DNA of 64,000 nucleotides from Paraburkholderia aspalathi (GTDB lineage Bacteria; Pseudomonadota; Gammaproteobacteria; Burkholderiales; Burkholderiaceae), in contig NZ_FPBH01000031.1 in assembly GCF_900116445.1 (NCBI RefSeq), positions 1 through 64,000 on the forward strand, in the 5' to 3' direction. Under the pieces are notes generated by a model. It saw only the letters and a list, made by a program, of their open reading frames with translations. It was not told the origin of the DNA and made no database searches. Of this stretch, positions 8,288 through 17,487 are shown piece after piece. Both the position numbers and the translations under genes were made by a program. Numbering within the stretch: the first letter of the stretch is position 1; every line of letters begins with the position of its first letter.

Positions 8288-8856
8288 AAAACGCACTCAC
8301 CGACGACAACGCCATCGACCGTCGCATCGCCCAGCGTCTGCGCGGATTACGCGCCGAGCGCAACTGGTCGCTCGACGATCTCGCCAAGCTGAGCAACGTC
8401 AGCCGCGCCACCCTCTCGCGCCTCGAGAACGCTGCCGTGAGCCCCACGGCGAGCGTGCTGGGCAAGCTCTGCGTCGCTTACGGTTTGCCGATGTCGCGTC
8501 TCATGCACATGGTCGAAGAAGATTTCGCGCCGCTCGTGCCGCGCGACGCGCAGTCGGTCTGGGTCGACCCGAGCGTCGGTTTCCGGCGCCGCTCCGTGTC
8601 GCCACCCGCCCAGGCGCTGAGCGGCGAGGCGCTGGAGTGCGAGCTCGATGCAGGTGTGCGCATCACCTACGACGCGTCGCCGAGAGCCGGCCTCGAACAT
8701 CATCTGATCCTGCTTGAAGGGCAATTGCAGATCACCGTCGACGGCCGAAGTCACGATCTGCAACCCGGCGACTGTCTGCGCTACCAGCTGTTCGGTCCCA
8801 GCGCGTTCGTCACGCCCTCGCATAGCGCGGCGCGCTACATCCTCTTCATCGTCTGA
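8284..8856 (+). CDS. XRE-family transcriptional regulator with C-terminal cupin
   Basis: The 190-residue protein has an N-terminal XRE helix-turn-helix (about residues 14-68: LRAERNWSLDDLAKLSNVSRATLSRLE) and a C-terminal cupin_2 sensor domain (about 110-188: LEHHLILLEGQLQITVDG, LQPGDCLRY). Such regulators usually sense a small metabolite and control a neighbouring enzyme or exporter. The next gene, a GNAT acetyltransferase 12 bp downstream, is probably co-transcribed, as in many Burkholderia XRE-cupin/GNAT pairs. The start lies in a palindrome, which suggests negative autoregulation. Confidence 0.85.
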   Translation: MENALTDDNAIDRRIAQRLRGLRAERNWSLDDLAKLSNVSRATLSRLENAAVSPTASVLGKLCVAYGLPMSRLMHMVEEDFAPLVPRDAQSVWVDPSVGFRRRSVSPPAQALSGEALECELDAGVRITYDASPRAGLEHHLILLEGQLQITVDGRSHDLQPGDCLRYQLFGPSAFVTPSHSAARYILFIV

Positions 8857-8868
8857 GTTCGAGCCACC

Positions 8869-9396
8869 ATGAACGCGACCAGCATCACGACCTTTTCCGC
8901 CGACGACCTCGTTCGCCATCTGCCCGAACTCGGCGCGCTGCTGCGTGCCTGCGTCCGTGATGGTGCGAGCGTTGGCTTTGTATTGCCGTATAGCGTCGAG
9001 GAAAGTGAGGCGTTCTGGCGCGGCAAGGTGCTGCCGTCGCTGCGTGCGGGTGCGCTGGTGCTTTTTGTTGCTCGCCATGGCGAGGCGATTGCCGGCACCG
9101 TGCAACTTGATTACGACACGATGCCGAACCAGCGTCATCGCGCCGAGGTGCGCAAGCTGCTGGTCCATCCGTCGTTCCGCCGTCAGGGCATCGCCAAAGC
9201 GCTGATGGCGGAACTGGAACAGCGTGCGCACCAGTTGCAGCGCAGCCTGTTGACGCTCGATACGCGCACCGGCGACAAGGCCGAGCCGCTCTATGCCGCG
9301 CTCGGTTATCAGACGGCTGGTGTGATCCCGCAGTTTTGCCGCGACACGCTGGAGGAGCGGCTTGATTCGACCACCATCATGTACAAGATGCTGTGA
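8869..9396 (+). CDS. GNAT family N-acetyltransferase
   Basis: The 175-residue protein carries the GNAT acetyl-CoA binding motif A (VRKLLVHPSFRRQGIAKALMAELE, about residues 95-118) and the later LLTLDTRTGDKAEPLYAALGYQ strand-helix region. It follows the XRE-cupin regulator by 12 bp, so one operon is likely. The acceptor substrate is unknown; small amines, amino acids or antibiotics are all possible for this subgroup. Confidence 0.8.
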   Translation: MNATSITTFSADDLVRHLPELGALLRACVRDGASVGFVLPYSVEESEAFWRGKVLPSLRAGALVLFVARHGEAIAGTVQLDYDTMPNQRHRAEVRKLLVHPSFRRQGIAKALMAELEQRAHQLQRSLLTLDTRTGDKAEPLYAALGYQTAGVIPQFCRDTLEERLDSTTIMYKML

Positions 9397-9400
9397 GCGT

Positions 9401-9420
9401 GACGCAGGCGTGTCTGCGTC
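9401..9420. terminator. Hairpin between convergent GNAT and LysE genes
   Basis: GACGCAG and CTGCGTC arms (9401-9407 and 9414-9420) enclose a six-base loop in the 31-bp gap between the two stop codons. There is no long T-run. Confidence 0.4.
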
Positions 9421-9427
9421 GCGTGAC

Positions 9428-10060
9428 TTAACGGCGCGAATCGAGCGCGATCCGTACAGCCAGACCGGCGAGCACGGTGCCCATCAGCCAACGTTGCACC
9501 AGCAGCCATACCGGCCGCCCAGCGAGAAACCCGGCGATTGAACCTGCCATGATCGCAATCAACGCGTTGATCGTGACGGAGACGACAATTTGCACGCAAC
9601 CCAGCGCGATCGACTGCGTGAGCACGCTGCCGTGCTCCGGTGAAATAAATTGCGGCAACAGCGACAGATACATCACCGCGATCTTCGGATTCGCGAGGTT
9701 TGTGACGAGCCCCATGGTGAACAGTTTGCGGCGGCTGTCGTGCGGAAGGTCGCGCACCTGGAACGGCGAGCGGCCGCCCGGCTTGACTGCCTGCCACGCC
9801 AGATATAGCAGGTAGAGCGCGCCGCCGAAACGCAGCGCGTCGTACGCGTAGGGCACCGTCAACAGCAGTGCGGTGATACCGAACGCCGCGCAAAACATGT
9901 AGAACACAAAGCCGAGCGCGACGCCGCCGAGCGACACGAGCCCTGCGCGCCGCCCCTGACAGAGCGATCTGGAGATCAGATAGATCATGTTCGGGCCGGG
10001 CGTGAGCACCATGCCGAGCGAGACCAGGGCAAAGGCGAGCAGCGTTGTGGCAGCGGGCAC
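9428..10060 (-). CDS. LysE/RhtB family amino-acid exporter
   Basis: The 210-residue inner-membrane protein has about six membrane spans and the LysE signature near the N-terminus (LTPGPNMIYLISRSL, then GLVSLGGVALG). NLANPKIAVMYLSLLPQF is the second conserved family segment. Members export amino acids or small metabolites. I chose the GTG at 10060 because AGGAGA lies seven bases upstream and it gives the usual family length. The gene is divergent from the glycine riboswitch, which suggests, without proof, a link to amino-acid overflow. Confidence 0.8.
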   Translation of the reverse strand: MPAATTLLAFALVSLGMVLTPGPNMIYLISRSLCQGRRAGLVSLGGVALGFVFYMFCAAFGITALLLTVPYAYDALRFGGALYLLYLAWQAVKPGGRSPFQVRDLPHDSRRKLFTMGLVTNLANPKIAVMYLSLLPQFISPEHGSVLTQSIALGCVQIVVSVTINALIAIMAGSIAGFLAGRPVWLLVQRWLMGTVLAGLAVRIALDSRR

Positions 10061-10202
10061 GGCGTTCTCCTGTGGGATTTGAAGTCGGGCAGTGCCGCTA
10101 AATATAGCCGATGCCACTGGTACTGTGCCGATGGCGCATTGCATCGAAAGAAACACTTGCGGCGAAATTTATTGCCCGGTATCGTCTAGCCGTTCTGCAA
10201 TG

Positions 10203-10405
10203 CAGCGCGGGAGAGATCGTCAGAGGATTGTGACGACGCCGACGGAGCAACCGCCCCGGAAACTCTCAGGCAAAAGGACCGCGCAGCTGGAACATCTGGA
10301 GAGCGGCGCCATGCGCGCCCACCGAAGGGGATTCCCTGCATACCGCATGTATCGCGATGCGTATGCTCACAGGAAGAAACTCTCAGGTACATGGACAGAT
10401 GGGGC
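10203..10405 (+). ncRNA. Tandem glycine riboswitch
   Basis: Two copies of the gcvT-type glycine aptamer lie in a row. Aptamer 1 (about 10205-10283) has GGGAGAG, then CGCCGACGGAGCAACCGCC and GAAACTCTCAGGCAAAAGG. Aptamer 2 (about 10295-10405) has CTGGAGAG, CGCCCACCGAAGGGG and GAAACTCTCAGGTACATGG with a terminal ACAGATGGGG. The short linker between them is typical of the two-aptamer form. It lies 62 bp before the DadA-like gene, so glycine probably switches that gene on. Confidence 0.9.
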
Positions 10406-10466
10406 ATCGACGCCGGTTTCGACACGAAATCGACACCGGTGATGCTCAACTACTCTGGACCATGTC

Positions 10467-11675
10467 ATGTCACGAATCGCCATTATCGGCGCCGGCATTA
10501 CCGGCGTTACGACTGCGCACGCCCTGGCGCAACGCGGCCACCACGTCACTGTGTTCGAACGTCATCGCTATGCGGCGATGGAGACCTCGTTCGCCAACGG
10601 TGGCCAGTTGTCCGCCAGCAATGCCGAAGTCTGGAACAGCGCGGCCACGGTGCTCAAGGGCTTGCGCTGGATGCTCACGCGCGACGCCCCGCTGCTGCTC
10701 AATCCGATGCCCACGTGGCACAAGTATTCGTGGATGGGCGAGTTTCTAAGGCAGATTCCTCATTACCGGACGAACACCGTCGAAACGGTGCGGCTCGCGA
10801 TTGCGGCGCGCGAGCATCTGTTTTCGATAGCCGAGCGCGAAGGGATCGACTTCGATCTGGAGCGGCGCGGCATCTTGCACATCTACAAGACGCGCAAGGA
10901 ATTCGATGCGGCCAGCAAGGTGAATGAATTGCTGCGCGAAGGCGGGCTGGAGCGGAATCCGGTGACGTCGAGCGAGTTGCACGCGATCGAGCCCACGCTG
11001 CATGGTGATTTTTTTGGTGGATTTTTTACGCCATCCGATTCCACTGGCGATATTCACAAGTTCACGCGCGGGTTGGCTGAAGCTTGCGTGCGGCATGGTG
11101 TCGAGTTTCACTACGACGCGGAAATTACGGCGATCGAGCAGCCGGCTGAGGGACGCTTTTCGTTGATGGTCAATCTGGAGGGTGAGTCGCAACGGTTTGC
11201 TTTCGAGCGGATCGTGGTGTGCGCCGGTGTGAAGAGCCGCGACTTCGCGGCGATGCTTGGCGATCACGTGAACGTCTATCCGGTTAAGGGTTATTCGATC
11301 ACCGTATGTCTCGATGATGAAGTGAGTCAGCAGAACGCGCCGTGGGTCAGTTTGCTCGACGACAGCGCGAAGATCGTGACGAGCCGGCTTGGCGTGGACC
11401 GGTTTCGGGTTGCGGGGACGGCGGAGATCAACGGGTTCAATCGGGATATCCGGTCGGATCGGATTGCGCCTCTGGTCGACTGGACTCGACGGTATTTTCC
11501 TGAGGTGTCGACCTCGAAGGTGATTCCGTGGGCGGGGTTGAGGCCGATGTTGCCGAGCATGTTGCCGAAGGTCGGGCGTGGGAAACGGCGAGGTGTTTTT
11601 TATAACACCGGGCACGGGCATTTGGGGTGGACGTTGTCGGCGGCTACGGCGCAGGTTTTGGCGGGGGTGATTTAG
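10467..11675 (+). CDS. D-amino acid dehydrogenase, DadA-like (probable glycine/D-amino acid oxidation)
   Basis: The 402-residue FAD-dependent oxidoreductase of the DAO family has the N-terminal Rossmann motif IGAGITGVTTAHALAQRG (7-24). It also has the DadA segments MLTRDAPLLLNP and FFGGFFTPSDSTGDIHKF, and the C-terminal PWAGLRPMLPSMLPK and NTGHGHLGWTLSAATAQ. DadA enzymes deaminate D-amino acids and pass electrons to the membrane. Here a tandem glycine riboswitch precedes the gene, suggesting that glycine or a product of it is the relevant substrate. The protein ends soon after the last FAD-binding segment, slightly shorter than usual. No alanine racemase gene is adjacent. Confidence 0.85.
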   Translation: MSRIAIIGAGITGVTTAHALAQRGHHVTVFERHRYAAMETSFANGGQLSASNAEVWNSAATVLKGLRWMLTRDAPLLLNPMPTWHKYSWMGEFLRQIPHYRTNTVETVRLAIAAREHLFSIAEREGIDFDLERRGILHIYKTRKEFDAASKVNELLREGGLERNPVTSSELHAIEPTLHGDFFGGFFTPSDSTGDIHKFTRGLAEACVRHGVEFHYDAEITAIEQPAEGRFSLMVNLEGESQRFAFERIVVCAGVKSRDFAAMLGDHVNVYPVKGYSITVCLDDEVSQQNAPWVSLLDDSAKIVTSRLGVDRFRVAGTAEINGFNRDIRSDRIAPLVDWTRRYFPEVSTSKVIPWAGLRPMLPSMLPKVGRGKRRGVFYNTGHGHLGWTLSAATAQVLAGVI

Positions 11676-11744
11676 TAGGCGTTTTTGCGACAGGCCCGGT
11701 GCCCGCAAGGACACCGGCAGCACTCTCCACTGTTTCCAGTGCCT

Positions 11745-12575
11745 TCAAGGCAGTTTTCGACCTGGGCGCGGGACTGCTTGCGGCTTCCATGAAATCAGGA
11801 TTCCCGCTTCCCCGCATAGCTGATTGATTGAATCCAGGGCGGCTTCTGGCACCAACCAGAGCCAAAGGTCATTCCCTATGGGCTGCAGGGATCCACGATT
11901 GTCTTCCGCGACAATCCATTCTTTAAGCTGAATGCCACCAACCACGATGTTAAGGTGACGATCACTTATAACATTGATCGGATACACCATCCTTAGCATG
12001 CTTTCTTGATAGCGAGCCGCTCCATAAGATCCGCCTGGCACTTCCTTGCCGAAGGCCGACGGATTCTCAAATGGCTTCAGTTTCGCGAGATTGCTCCCGG
12101 CTGCATAGTAAAACGCGGAGGTCATCTTCGGCGCTTCATATGCTATTCCATAAGAGACATTCAGACTCGTGGCTATTCGCTTGATGTAGTCGATAAACTT
12201 GTCGGCACTATCCGCAAGTTGAACATCGAGCTGTGCATCAATACCAAAAAAACCGCCAAAGGAAGGCGTGTTGTAGCCGAACGAAGCGCGCCAAGGTATC
12301 TGGCCACCTGCGTTGTTGTATATCCGGAAATCGGTTGCGACTCCAGATTCAATCAGGCTCTTGAGCTCGTCGAAAGGAACCTCAACAAGTTCGACGTCCC
12401 TCTCGCCAGCGACTTCAATGTAACGTGTATATCCCGCAGTCGTTATGTCGACCGACATTGCTGAAAAGAACTCATGGCCGGCCTTGTATGCTTCAAGCGG
12501 ACTTATTCGATCTGTCCCATATAGCGCCATTCCTGTGCACATGATCCGCCCACTAAATTCCGGAAATAAGGTCAT
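11745..12575 (-). CDS. Candidate immunity protein for the Rhs toxin
   Basis: I do not recognise the family of this 276-residue protein. It has no signal peptide or membrane span and is rich in aromatic residues (for example NTPSFGGFFGID and YEAPKMTSAFYYAAGSN). Its start overlaps the last 23 bases of the Rhs gene, and internal ATGs at 12542 or 12530 are alternative starts. A cytoplasmic gene overlapping the toxin tip, and visibly richer in A+T than its surroundings, is the standard position and composition of a polymorphic-toxin immunity gene. The role is inferred from context only. Confidence 0.6.
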   Translation of the reverse strand: MTLFPEFSGRIMCTGMALYGTDRISPLEAYKAGHEFFSAMSVDITTAGYTRYIEVAGERDVELVEVPFDELKSLIESGVATDFRIYNNAGGQIPWRASFGYNTPSFGGFFGIDAQLDVQLADSADKFIDYIKRIATSLNVSYGIAYEAPKMTSAFYYAAGSNLAKLKPFENPSAFGKEVPGGSYGAARYQESMLRMVYPINVISDRHLNIVVGGIQLKEWIVAEDNRGSLQPIGNDLWLWLVPEAALDSINQLCGEAGILISWKPQAVPRPGRKLP

Positions 12576-15500
12576 CCAAAACGCTCTTGATGTCGGACGC
12601 GTTGTACGGATGATCGAGAACGATAATTTCGCCGCGATTTGATGCCGGCAGATTGCCCATGGCGGCCCTATTTCGAGCAGTCAACGTTGGAAGCTTGGCC
12701 CCCATATCAGTCCTCGACGCGAGCTCTATTGCATGCGTCTGGCCGTTGACATCGACCGCCATGATATCGGGGCGTCTGAGCGACACATCCCCACTGTTCG
12801 CGTAATTGTACGAGCGATTCAAATAGATATCAGTGAATTTTCCGCTCATTGCAAGTTTGTTTGCTATGACCTCGGAAAATTGATCGTGACCTGGCGTTCC
12901 GTCTTTCTGTCCGGTGCCGTGTATTTTCGCTCCGTTGACTTCTCGAACCGGACAGCTTGCTAACCCGAACGGATCAATCAACATGTCCGGGACCGTCACA
13001 TAAGCATGGGTACGCAGGCCACCAGCGAGTCCAAGCGGGTCAACTGTCAGGTACTGCCCTGTTTGAGGATCGTAGAATCGGTGCAGGTTGTAGAACAGAT
13101 CGCTTTCCTCATCGTCCCATTGTCCGGGAAATCGGAGGTTTACTTCTGACGGCTCGTCGGTCCCAACGTGATTGTTGACTCGATCTAACTTGAGATGCCG
13201 CCCCCATATCGTGTAGGAAGCGTCCCAGATTTTCGCGCCACGTTCGTCGAACATGGCCTTGGGTAAGCCGGACTGATCCGACAGAATTGGAAAGACACCA
13301 CTGTCTGTTTCATGAGCTAGCGGGTTGACGTTCTCAGAAAAGTGCCAGCCCCTAACAAACGCACACGTTCCGTCCTTGTCTTGCCACTGCTCCGCGATCT
13401 GTCCACAGTCCCAAAGAAAGCGAATCGCTGTTCGCGCACCAACCAGCCTCTTTTCTACGCGCCTGCCGAACGCATCGTACCGATAGATCCAAACCCCTTT
13501 CTCCGGTGTACACACCTTCACCAATCGGTCCAACCCGTCCCACGCGTATTGCCAACTCTTCGGCCTGAACCCCGGTTGCTCCACCGTCTTTTCGATCGTC
13601 CGCCCGCGCGCATCGTAACGATAGCGCGCGTAGCCGACGCGTTCCGGAAGCCCTCCTGGAAGGTAACAGTGAGCGTCAGTGGGCCCCTGCTGGCCGTGCG
13701 CTGCAATGTTGAGGTTCGCGTCATAGCGGTAGTGCTCCGGTGGCTGACGGAGGCTATGCACGGACGCTATCTGTCCACGTAAGTTGCGTTGATACGTCAC
13801 GCTGTCGGAATCAGTGTCTACACGCTCCAACTGCCCGGCCGCATCGTACGAATACAGTTGACGCGTGAGGTTTTCCAACGCGTGAACCGGGTTCGACTGT
13901 ATCTCGTCGAACGCCGATCGCGGCCCCGCGACCTGCCGGCGCACACGGCCCAACGCATCGTATTGCCGCTGCATGACGAACTCGCCAGCCTGCCGGCCTG
14001 TTTCCCGCCCCTGACTATCGCGCAGGATCGACATCGGGCCGACCTTGGTCAGTGCGCCGAGCTTGTCGTATTCATACAGCGTTTGCCGATGTGGCGTTAT
14101 TCGCGCACTGCGTCGACCTTCGGCGTCGTACATGTGTTTCAGGAGATCACCGTGCTGGTCCTCTCCAATCAGACGCCCCTTTTCGTCATAGCTGAAGCGC
14201 GTTACGTGGGCGGACCCGCCTCGCACTTCGGCCGTAGCGAGCCGACCCGCATCGTCATAGGTGTAGGCCAACCCTACGTCGCCGGCATCGACCGTGGCCA
14301 GGCGGCCAGACGGATCGTACCCATAACGCCATTTACCCCCGTCCGGCAGCGTCTTTACAAGTAGACGGCCAATCGCGTCCCGTTCGTAGTGCGTCGTGCG
14401 GCCACCCCAGTCGATCTCAGTGATGAGGCGACCTGCGCCATCGTAACGATATTCCCACGTCTCGCGCAGTGCATTAACGACCTTCGTCAGCCTCGTAGCA
14501 TGGTCGTACTCAAATCGGGTAATGTGGCCGGCAGGGTCAATCGACGCCGTAACAAGGTCAAACGGCCCGTACTCGTGTCGGGTAACGCGGCCGAGTTGAT
14601 CGCTCTGCTCTACGAGCAGACCTTCGGTGTTGTACCGCGCACAGACAACGGCGCCGTCCGGCTGGATAAGCTTTGCGACCGCGCCACGGGGATTCTCAGC
14701 GCCCGCCGAATGGTCATACCGGGTGACGTTACCGTCAGGATCAACTTCTTCGACGAGACGCCCAAGGACATCAAATACCGTACGGAATTCCGCGCCGGTC
14801 GGAAGTCGAGTCGTGATCAGCCGCAGCCGCGCGTCGTAGTCGAGCCGCACTTCGCCAACGCCATCGATGGCACGCAAGAGTTCGCCGCGCTCTCCATATC
14901 GGTAACGCTTAATCGTCCCGTCGGGCTCCGTGCGAGCTATCAGGCGCTGCAGATGGTCGTATTCAAACTTGATGCGTACTCCAGCGGGCAGCACGACCGC
15001 GGTCATCAGCCGAGTGTCGTCATATTCAAACCGTGTCGTGCGGCCAGTTGGTTCCTCGGCAGACACGAGATTGCCCGTATCGTCGTAGAGAAATTGGGTG
15101 CGTCGGCCGAGCGCATCCACCTGAGTCAACAGCCGTCCGAGTCTCCACTCCCGTACGGTGGTGTGGCCGAGCGGATTGCTCTCAACAGTGACCAGGCCGT
15201 CGGCGTTGTAGTCGTAGACCCATTCGCCGTCGCCGTCGATGACGCGCGTGCGACCGTCCTCGTAGACGAATTGCCCGGTGTGATACCCCTGCCGCGTACC
15301 CGTTTCGACCACACGGCCAACCTCGTCGTACAGGTAGTGGACATCGGTCTGATCGGTGTCTCGCCAGGCCGTCATCCATCCATTTTGATCGTACGTGTAA
15401 TTGAAATGACCGTGCTGGAAGCTCGCGACGCGCGCCAGCATCGCCCCGTCATATCCGTATTCGACGAGTGTGTGCGGCTTGCCCGATACATCGTAAAGGA

Positions 15501-17010
15501 CAATCTGGTCGACCTCGCGCTTCGTACCACGATACAGAATATCAAGCCTGTAGCCGTCCGTATGCACAAGCCCGTCGAGACGGCCATCCGCATCGTACGT
15601 AAATGTGCAAGCATTGCCGCTCAGATCCTCGATCCGCTCGAGCCTCGAAGTATGAGCTTCGGCAAGCGGTGCAAATACCAATACCTGTCGTGTCTCGTGA
15701 TCGAAAATCCGCGGTTCGTCCCGCGTGCCGATCAGGCGATAACGAGGCTCGCGCAGGTTGATGCCGTCGAGACCGACTTCCGGCGCTATAAAGGTGATCG
15801 TCTGTCCGCTCGCACTATGGAATCGCACGAGGTGACCATCATCGAACGACAGACACTGCGACCAGTTGTTCGACCACTTCGGCCCGAGAAGGCCTGTGTC
15901 TTCCGAACGCGTGCGGTAACGCCGCGTGAACTGCAAGGGCAACACACCTGGAATTGAAATGTCAGTGCGGACGTCGACCACCTCGCCAGTCGCTACATCG
16001 ACCGGGTCCTCCTTGCACGTGGAGACTTTGTCCTTCTTTCCCGACACCTCAGCAGATTGGGTCGGCTCCCGTTTCGGAAGCGCATCTCCGAGCATGCCAC
16101 CTAGTTTCGCGCCAAGCAGGCCGCCAAGCAAACCCGCGAAGAACTCTTCACCGGCGGTAAGCTCGGGATTCTTCGGTCCGTACTGCCCAGTCGTTCGGTC
16201 AACCCAAACGCTTTTACGACCCGAATTGACCTTAGCACTGCAATGAGTCGAATGGCCGATGCGCACCAGCGGCAGGCTATTGATCGTGATGGTCTTGCTG
16301 CCTTCGACCAGTGGCTCCGGGGAGCTCGAATGTTTGGAGCATGACGCAACATCGGTGACGCGAGCGGCGGCTTTTCCCTCAAATGTGACGTTTCCCGATC
16401 CGCTCGAGATCTTCCCGCAATTGCTACCCATACTCTGACTCGCCGAGGCAAGTGCGCTGCCCAGGCTCAGCCCACCGGCCATGCAGACGCCAACGATAAG
16501 TGCCCCTGCAAGTCCCCCGGTCACCACCGTCGCGGCGACCATTGCTCCAATGGCGATACCCACCGCAAGTCCAGCCATCATTCCGAGGAAGCCGGACGAG
16601 TGTGCAATATCGTCGCCAACGCACGCCGGGTGGGGATCACCCCGGCCGATGGTCAGGCCGAGTGCATCGCCAACTTTCGTCACACCCTCGGCGATCGCTC
16701 CAGTGACGCCCAACTTACCGAGCGCCCATGACCCTGCGAGAGCAACGACCGCGGGTACCGCAGCAAGCGCTGCGGCGCCCGCCGCCGCAGCCCCGGTCGC
16801 GCCGGCCCCAATGACTGCAGAACCTGCAGCGTATGCGCCGTAACCAACGTCGGCGCCGAGCATCCCATAGTTCGCGCCGTCGACCCATTCCATCTGCCGT
16901 TGCTTGACGGCCTCGCCATCTTCCAGTGTCTGCAGATGAGCCAGCCGTTCGCTAGCGGTACCAGTTGGTTCGCCGGTGCTAACGGGAATGTCGTTGTCCT
17001 GGTCAGCCAT
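12553..17010 (-). CDS. PAAR-Rhs polymorphic toxin with a nuclease-like C-terminal tip (type VI effector)
   Basis: The 1485-residue protein has hydrophobic alanine/glycine-rich segments (about 50-105 and 140-190) around a PAAR-like region (to about 290). A DUF6531 linker follows (about 340-420: DPVDVATGEVVDVRTDISIPG), then some 20 RHS/YD repeats (for example YDDTGNLVSAEEPTGRTTRFEYD) and an Rhs core ending DPLGLAGGLRTHAYV...IDPFGL near residue 1350. The remaining about 130 residues (bases 12556-12945) form the variable toxin. Its motif RRPDIMAVDVNGQTHAIELAS (D1415, E1429) resembles a PD-(D/E)XK nuclease. The Eag chaperone and VgrG genes precede it and a candidate immunity gene overlaps its end. 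DNA cleavage is a prediction. Confidence 0.9.
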   Translation of the reverse strand: MADQDNDIPVSTGEPTGTASERLAHLQTLEDGEAVKQRQMEWVDGANYGMLGADVGYGAYAAGSAVIGAGATGAAAAGAAALAAVPAVVALAGSWALGKLGVTGAIAEGVTKVGDALGLTIGRGDPHPACVGDDIAHSSGFLGMMAGLAVGIAIGAMVAATVVTGGLAGALIVGVCMAGGLSLGSALASASQSMGSNCGKISSGSGNVTFEGKAAARVTDVASCSKHSSSPEPLVEGSKTITINSLPLVRIGHSTHCSAKVNSGRKSVWVDRTTGQYGPKNPELTAGEEFFAGLLGGLLGAKLGGMLGDALPKREPTQSAEVSGKKDKVSTCKEDPVDVATGEVVDVRTDISIPGVLPLQFTRRYRTRSEDTGLLGPKWSNNWSQCLSFDDGHLVRFHSASGQTITFIAPEVGLDGINLREPRYRLIGTRDEPRIFDHETRQVLVFAPLAEAHTSRLERIEDLSGNACTFTYDADGRLDGLVHTDGYRLDILYRGTKREVDQIVLYDVSGKPHTLVEYGYDGAMLARVASFQHGHFNYTYDQNGWMTAWRDTDQTDVHYLYDEVGRVVETGTRQGYHTGQFVYEDGRTRVIDGDGEWVYDYNADGLVTVESNPLGHTTVREWRLGRLLTQVDALGRRTQFLYDDTGNLVSAEEPTGRTTRFEYDDTRLMTAVVLPAGVRIKFEYDHLQRLIARTEPDGTIKRYRYGERGELLRAIDGVGEVRLDYDARLRLITTRLPTGAEFRTVFDVLGRLVEEVDPDGNVTRYDHSAGAENPRGAVAKLIQPDGAVVCARYNTEGLLVEQSDQLGRVTRHEYGPFDLVTASIDPAGHITRFEYDHATRLTKVVNALRETWEYRYDGAGRLITEIDWGGRTTHYERDAIGRLLVKTLPDGGKWRYGYDPSGRLATVDAGDVGLAYTYDDAGRLATAEVRGGSAHVTRFSYDEKGRLIGEDQHGDLLKHMYDAEGRRSARITPHRQTLYEYDKLGALTKVGPMSILRDSQGRETGRQAGEFVMQRQYDALGRVRRQVAGPRSAFDEIQSNPVHALENLTRQLYSYDAAGQLERVDTDSDSVTYQRNLRGQIASVHSLRQPPEHYRYDANLNIAAHGQQGPTDAHCYLPGGLPERVGYARYRYDARGRTIEKTVEQPGFRPKSWQYAWDGLDRLVKVCTPEKGVWIYRYDAFGRRVEKRLVGARTAIRFLWDCGQIAEQWQDKDGTCAFVRGWHFSENVNPLAHETDSGVFPILSDQSGLPKAMFDERGAKIWDASYTIWGRHLKLDRVNNHVGTDEPSEVNLRFPGQWDDEESDLFYNLHRFYDPQTGQYLTVDPLGLAGGLRTHAYVTVPDMLIDPFGLASCPVREVNGAKIHGTGQKDGTPGHDQFSEVIANKLAMSGKFTDIYLNRSYNYANSGDVSLRRPDIMAVDVNGQTHAIELASRTDMGAKLPTLTARNRAAMGNLPASNRGEIIVLDHPYNASDIKSVLDDLISGI

Positions 17011-17023
17011 GGTCTTGCGGTGT

Positions 17024-17446
17024 TCAGTTAGGCTCGTTAAGCGAGAAGCTCTGGATCATCGCGTGTACCTGAGTTTTCTGCGTTTCGCTTATCGTGCCCG
17101 GAGCAGTAAACGTCAGCATGAGGACCCGCTTGCCATACTCGACCATCGTAAGCAGCTGTTGGATCGGCTTGCCGTTATTGAGCCATCTGAATTCGTGCGT
17201 GTACGCAGCGCGGCCTGACACCTCGGACTCCGCACCGGCAACTAGCTCGTAACCCGCGACCTGTTTCGAGAGTTTCTGAATTTCGTTGGCTGTGTACTCA
17301 TGAAACTTCATCCCCCATGGCAAGCTCTCCCGGGTCACGACAAAGCTCACACCTTCCGTTCCCGTGGCCGCCGACACAAACACGTTTATCGTCTTGTCAT
17401 GCCAGTCGGCCGGCAACGACAGTGAGCCTTCCTGTATCTGATACAT
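17024..17446 (-). CDS. DUF1795/DcrB-like Eag chaperone for the Rhs effector
   Basis: This 140-residue protein matches DUF1795 (DcrB-related), the family of EagR/EagT chaperones that bind the N-terminal hydrophobic segments of PAAR-Rhs effectors and load them onto VgrG. Typical features are the start YQIQEGSLSLPADWHDKTINVFV, the central TRESLPWGMKFHEYTANEIQ and QQLLTMVEYGKRVLMLTFTAP. It has no signal peptide, as expected for a cytoplasmic chaperone. It lies 41 bp after vgrG and 13 bp before rhs, so all three are probably co-expressed. GGAAG precedes the ATG. Confidence 0.85.
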   Translation of the reverse strand: MYQIQEGSLSLPADWHDKTINVFVSAATGTEGVSFVVTRESLPWGMKFHEYTANEIQKLSKQVAGYELVAGAESEVSGRAAYTHEFRWLNNGKPIQQLLTMVEYGKRVLMLTFTAPGTISETQKTQVHAMIQSFSLNEPN

Positions 17447-17487
17447 GTTGTTCTTCCAGTGACACGGAGGTTGATATGAGTCGGGAA

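Noticed and set aside
13000..15700. Repeated motifs in the Rhs gene as possible tandem DNA repeats
   Set aside because: They are diverged YD protein repeats, not near-identical DNA copies.
14389..15957. A 522-codon plus-strand frame inside the Rhs gene
   Set aside because: It is antisense to the YD repeats. Repetitive, GC-rich coding DNA readily leaves the opposite strand open.
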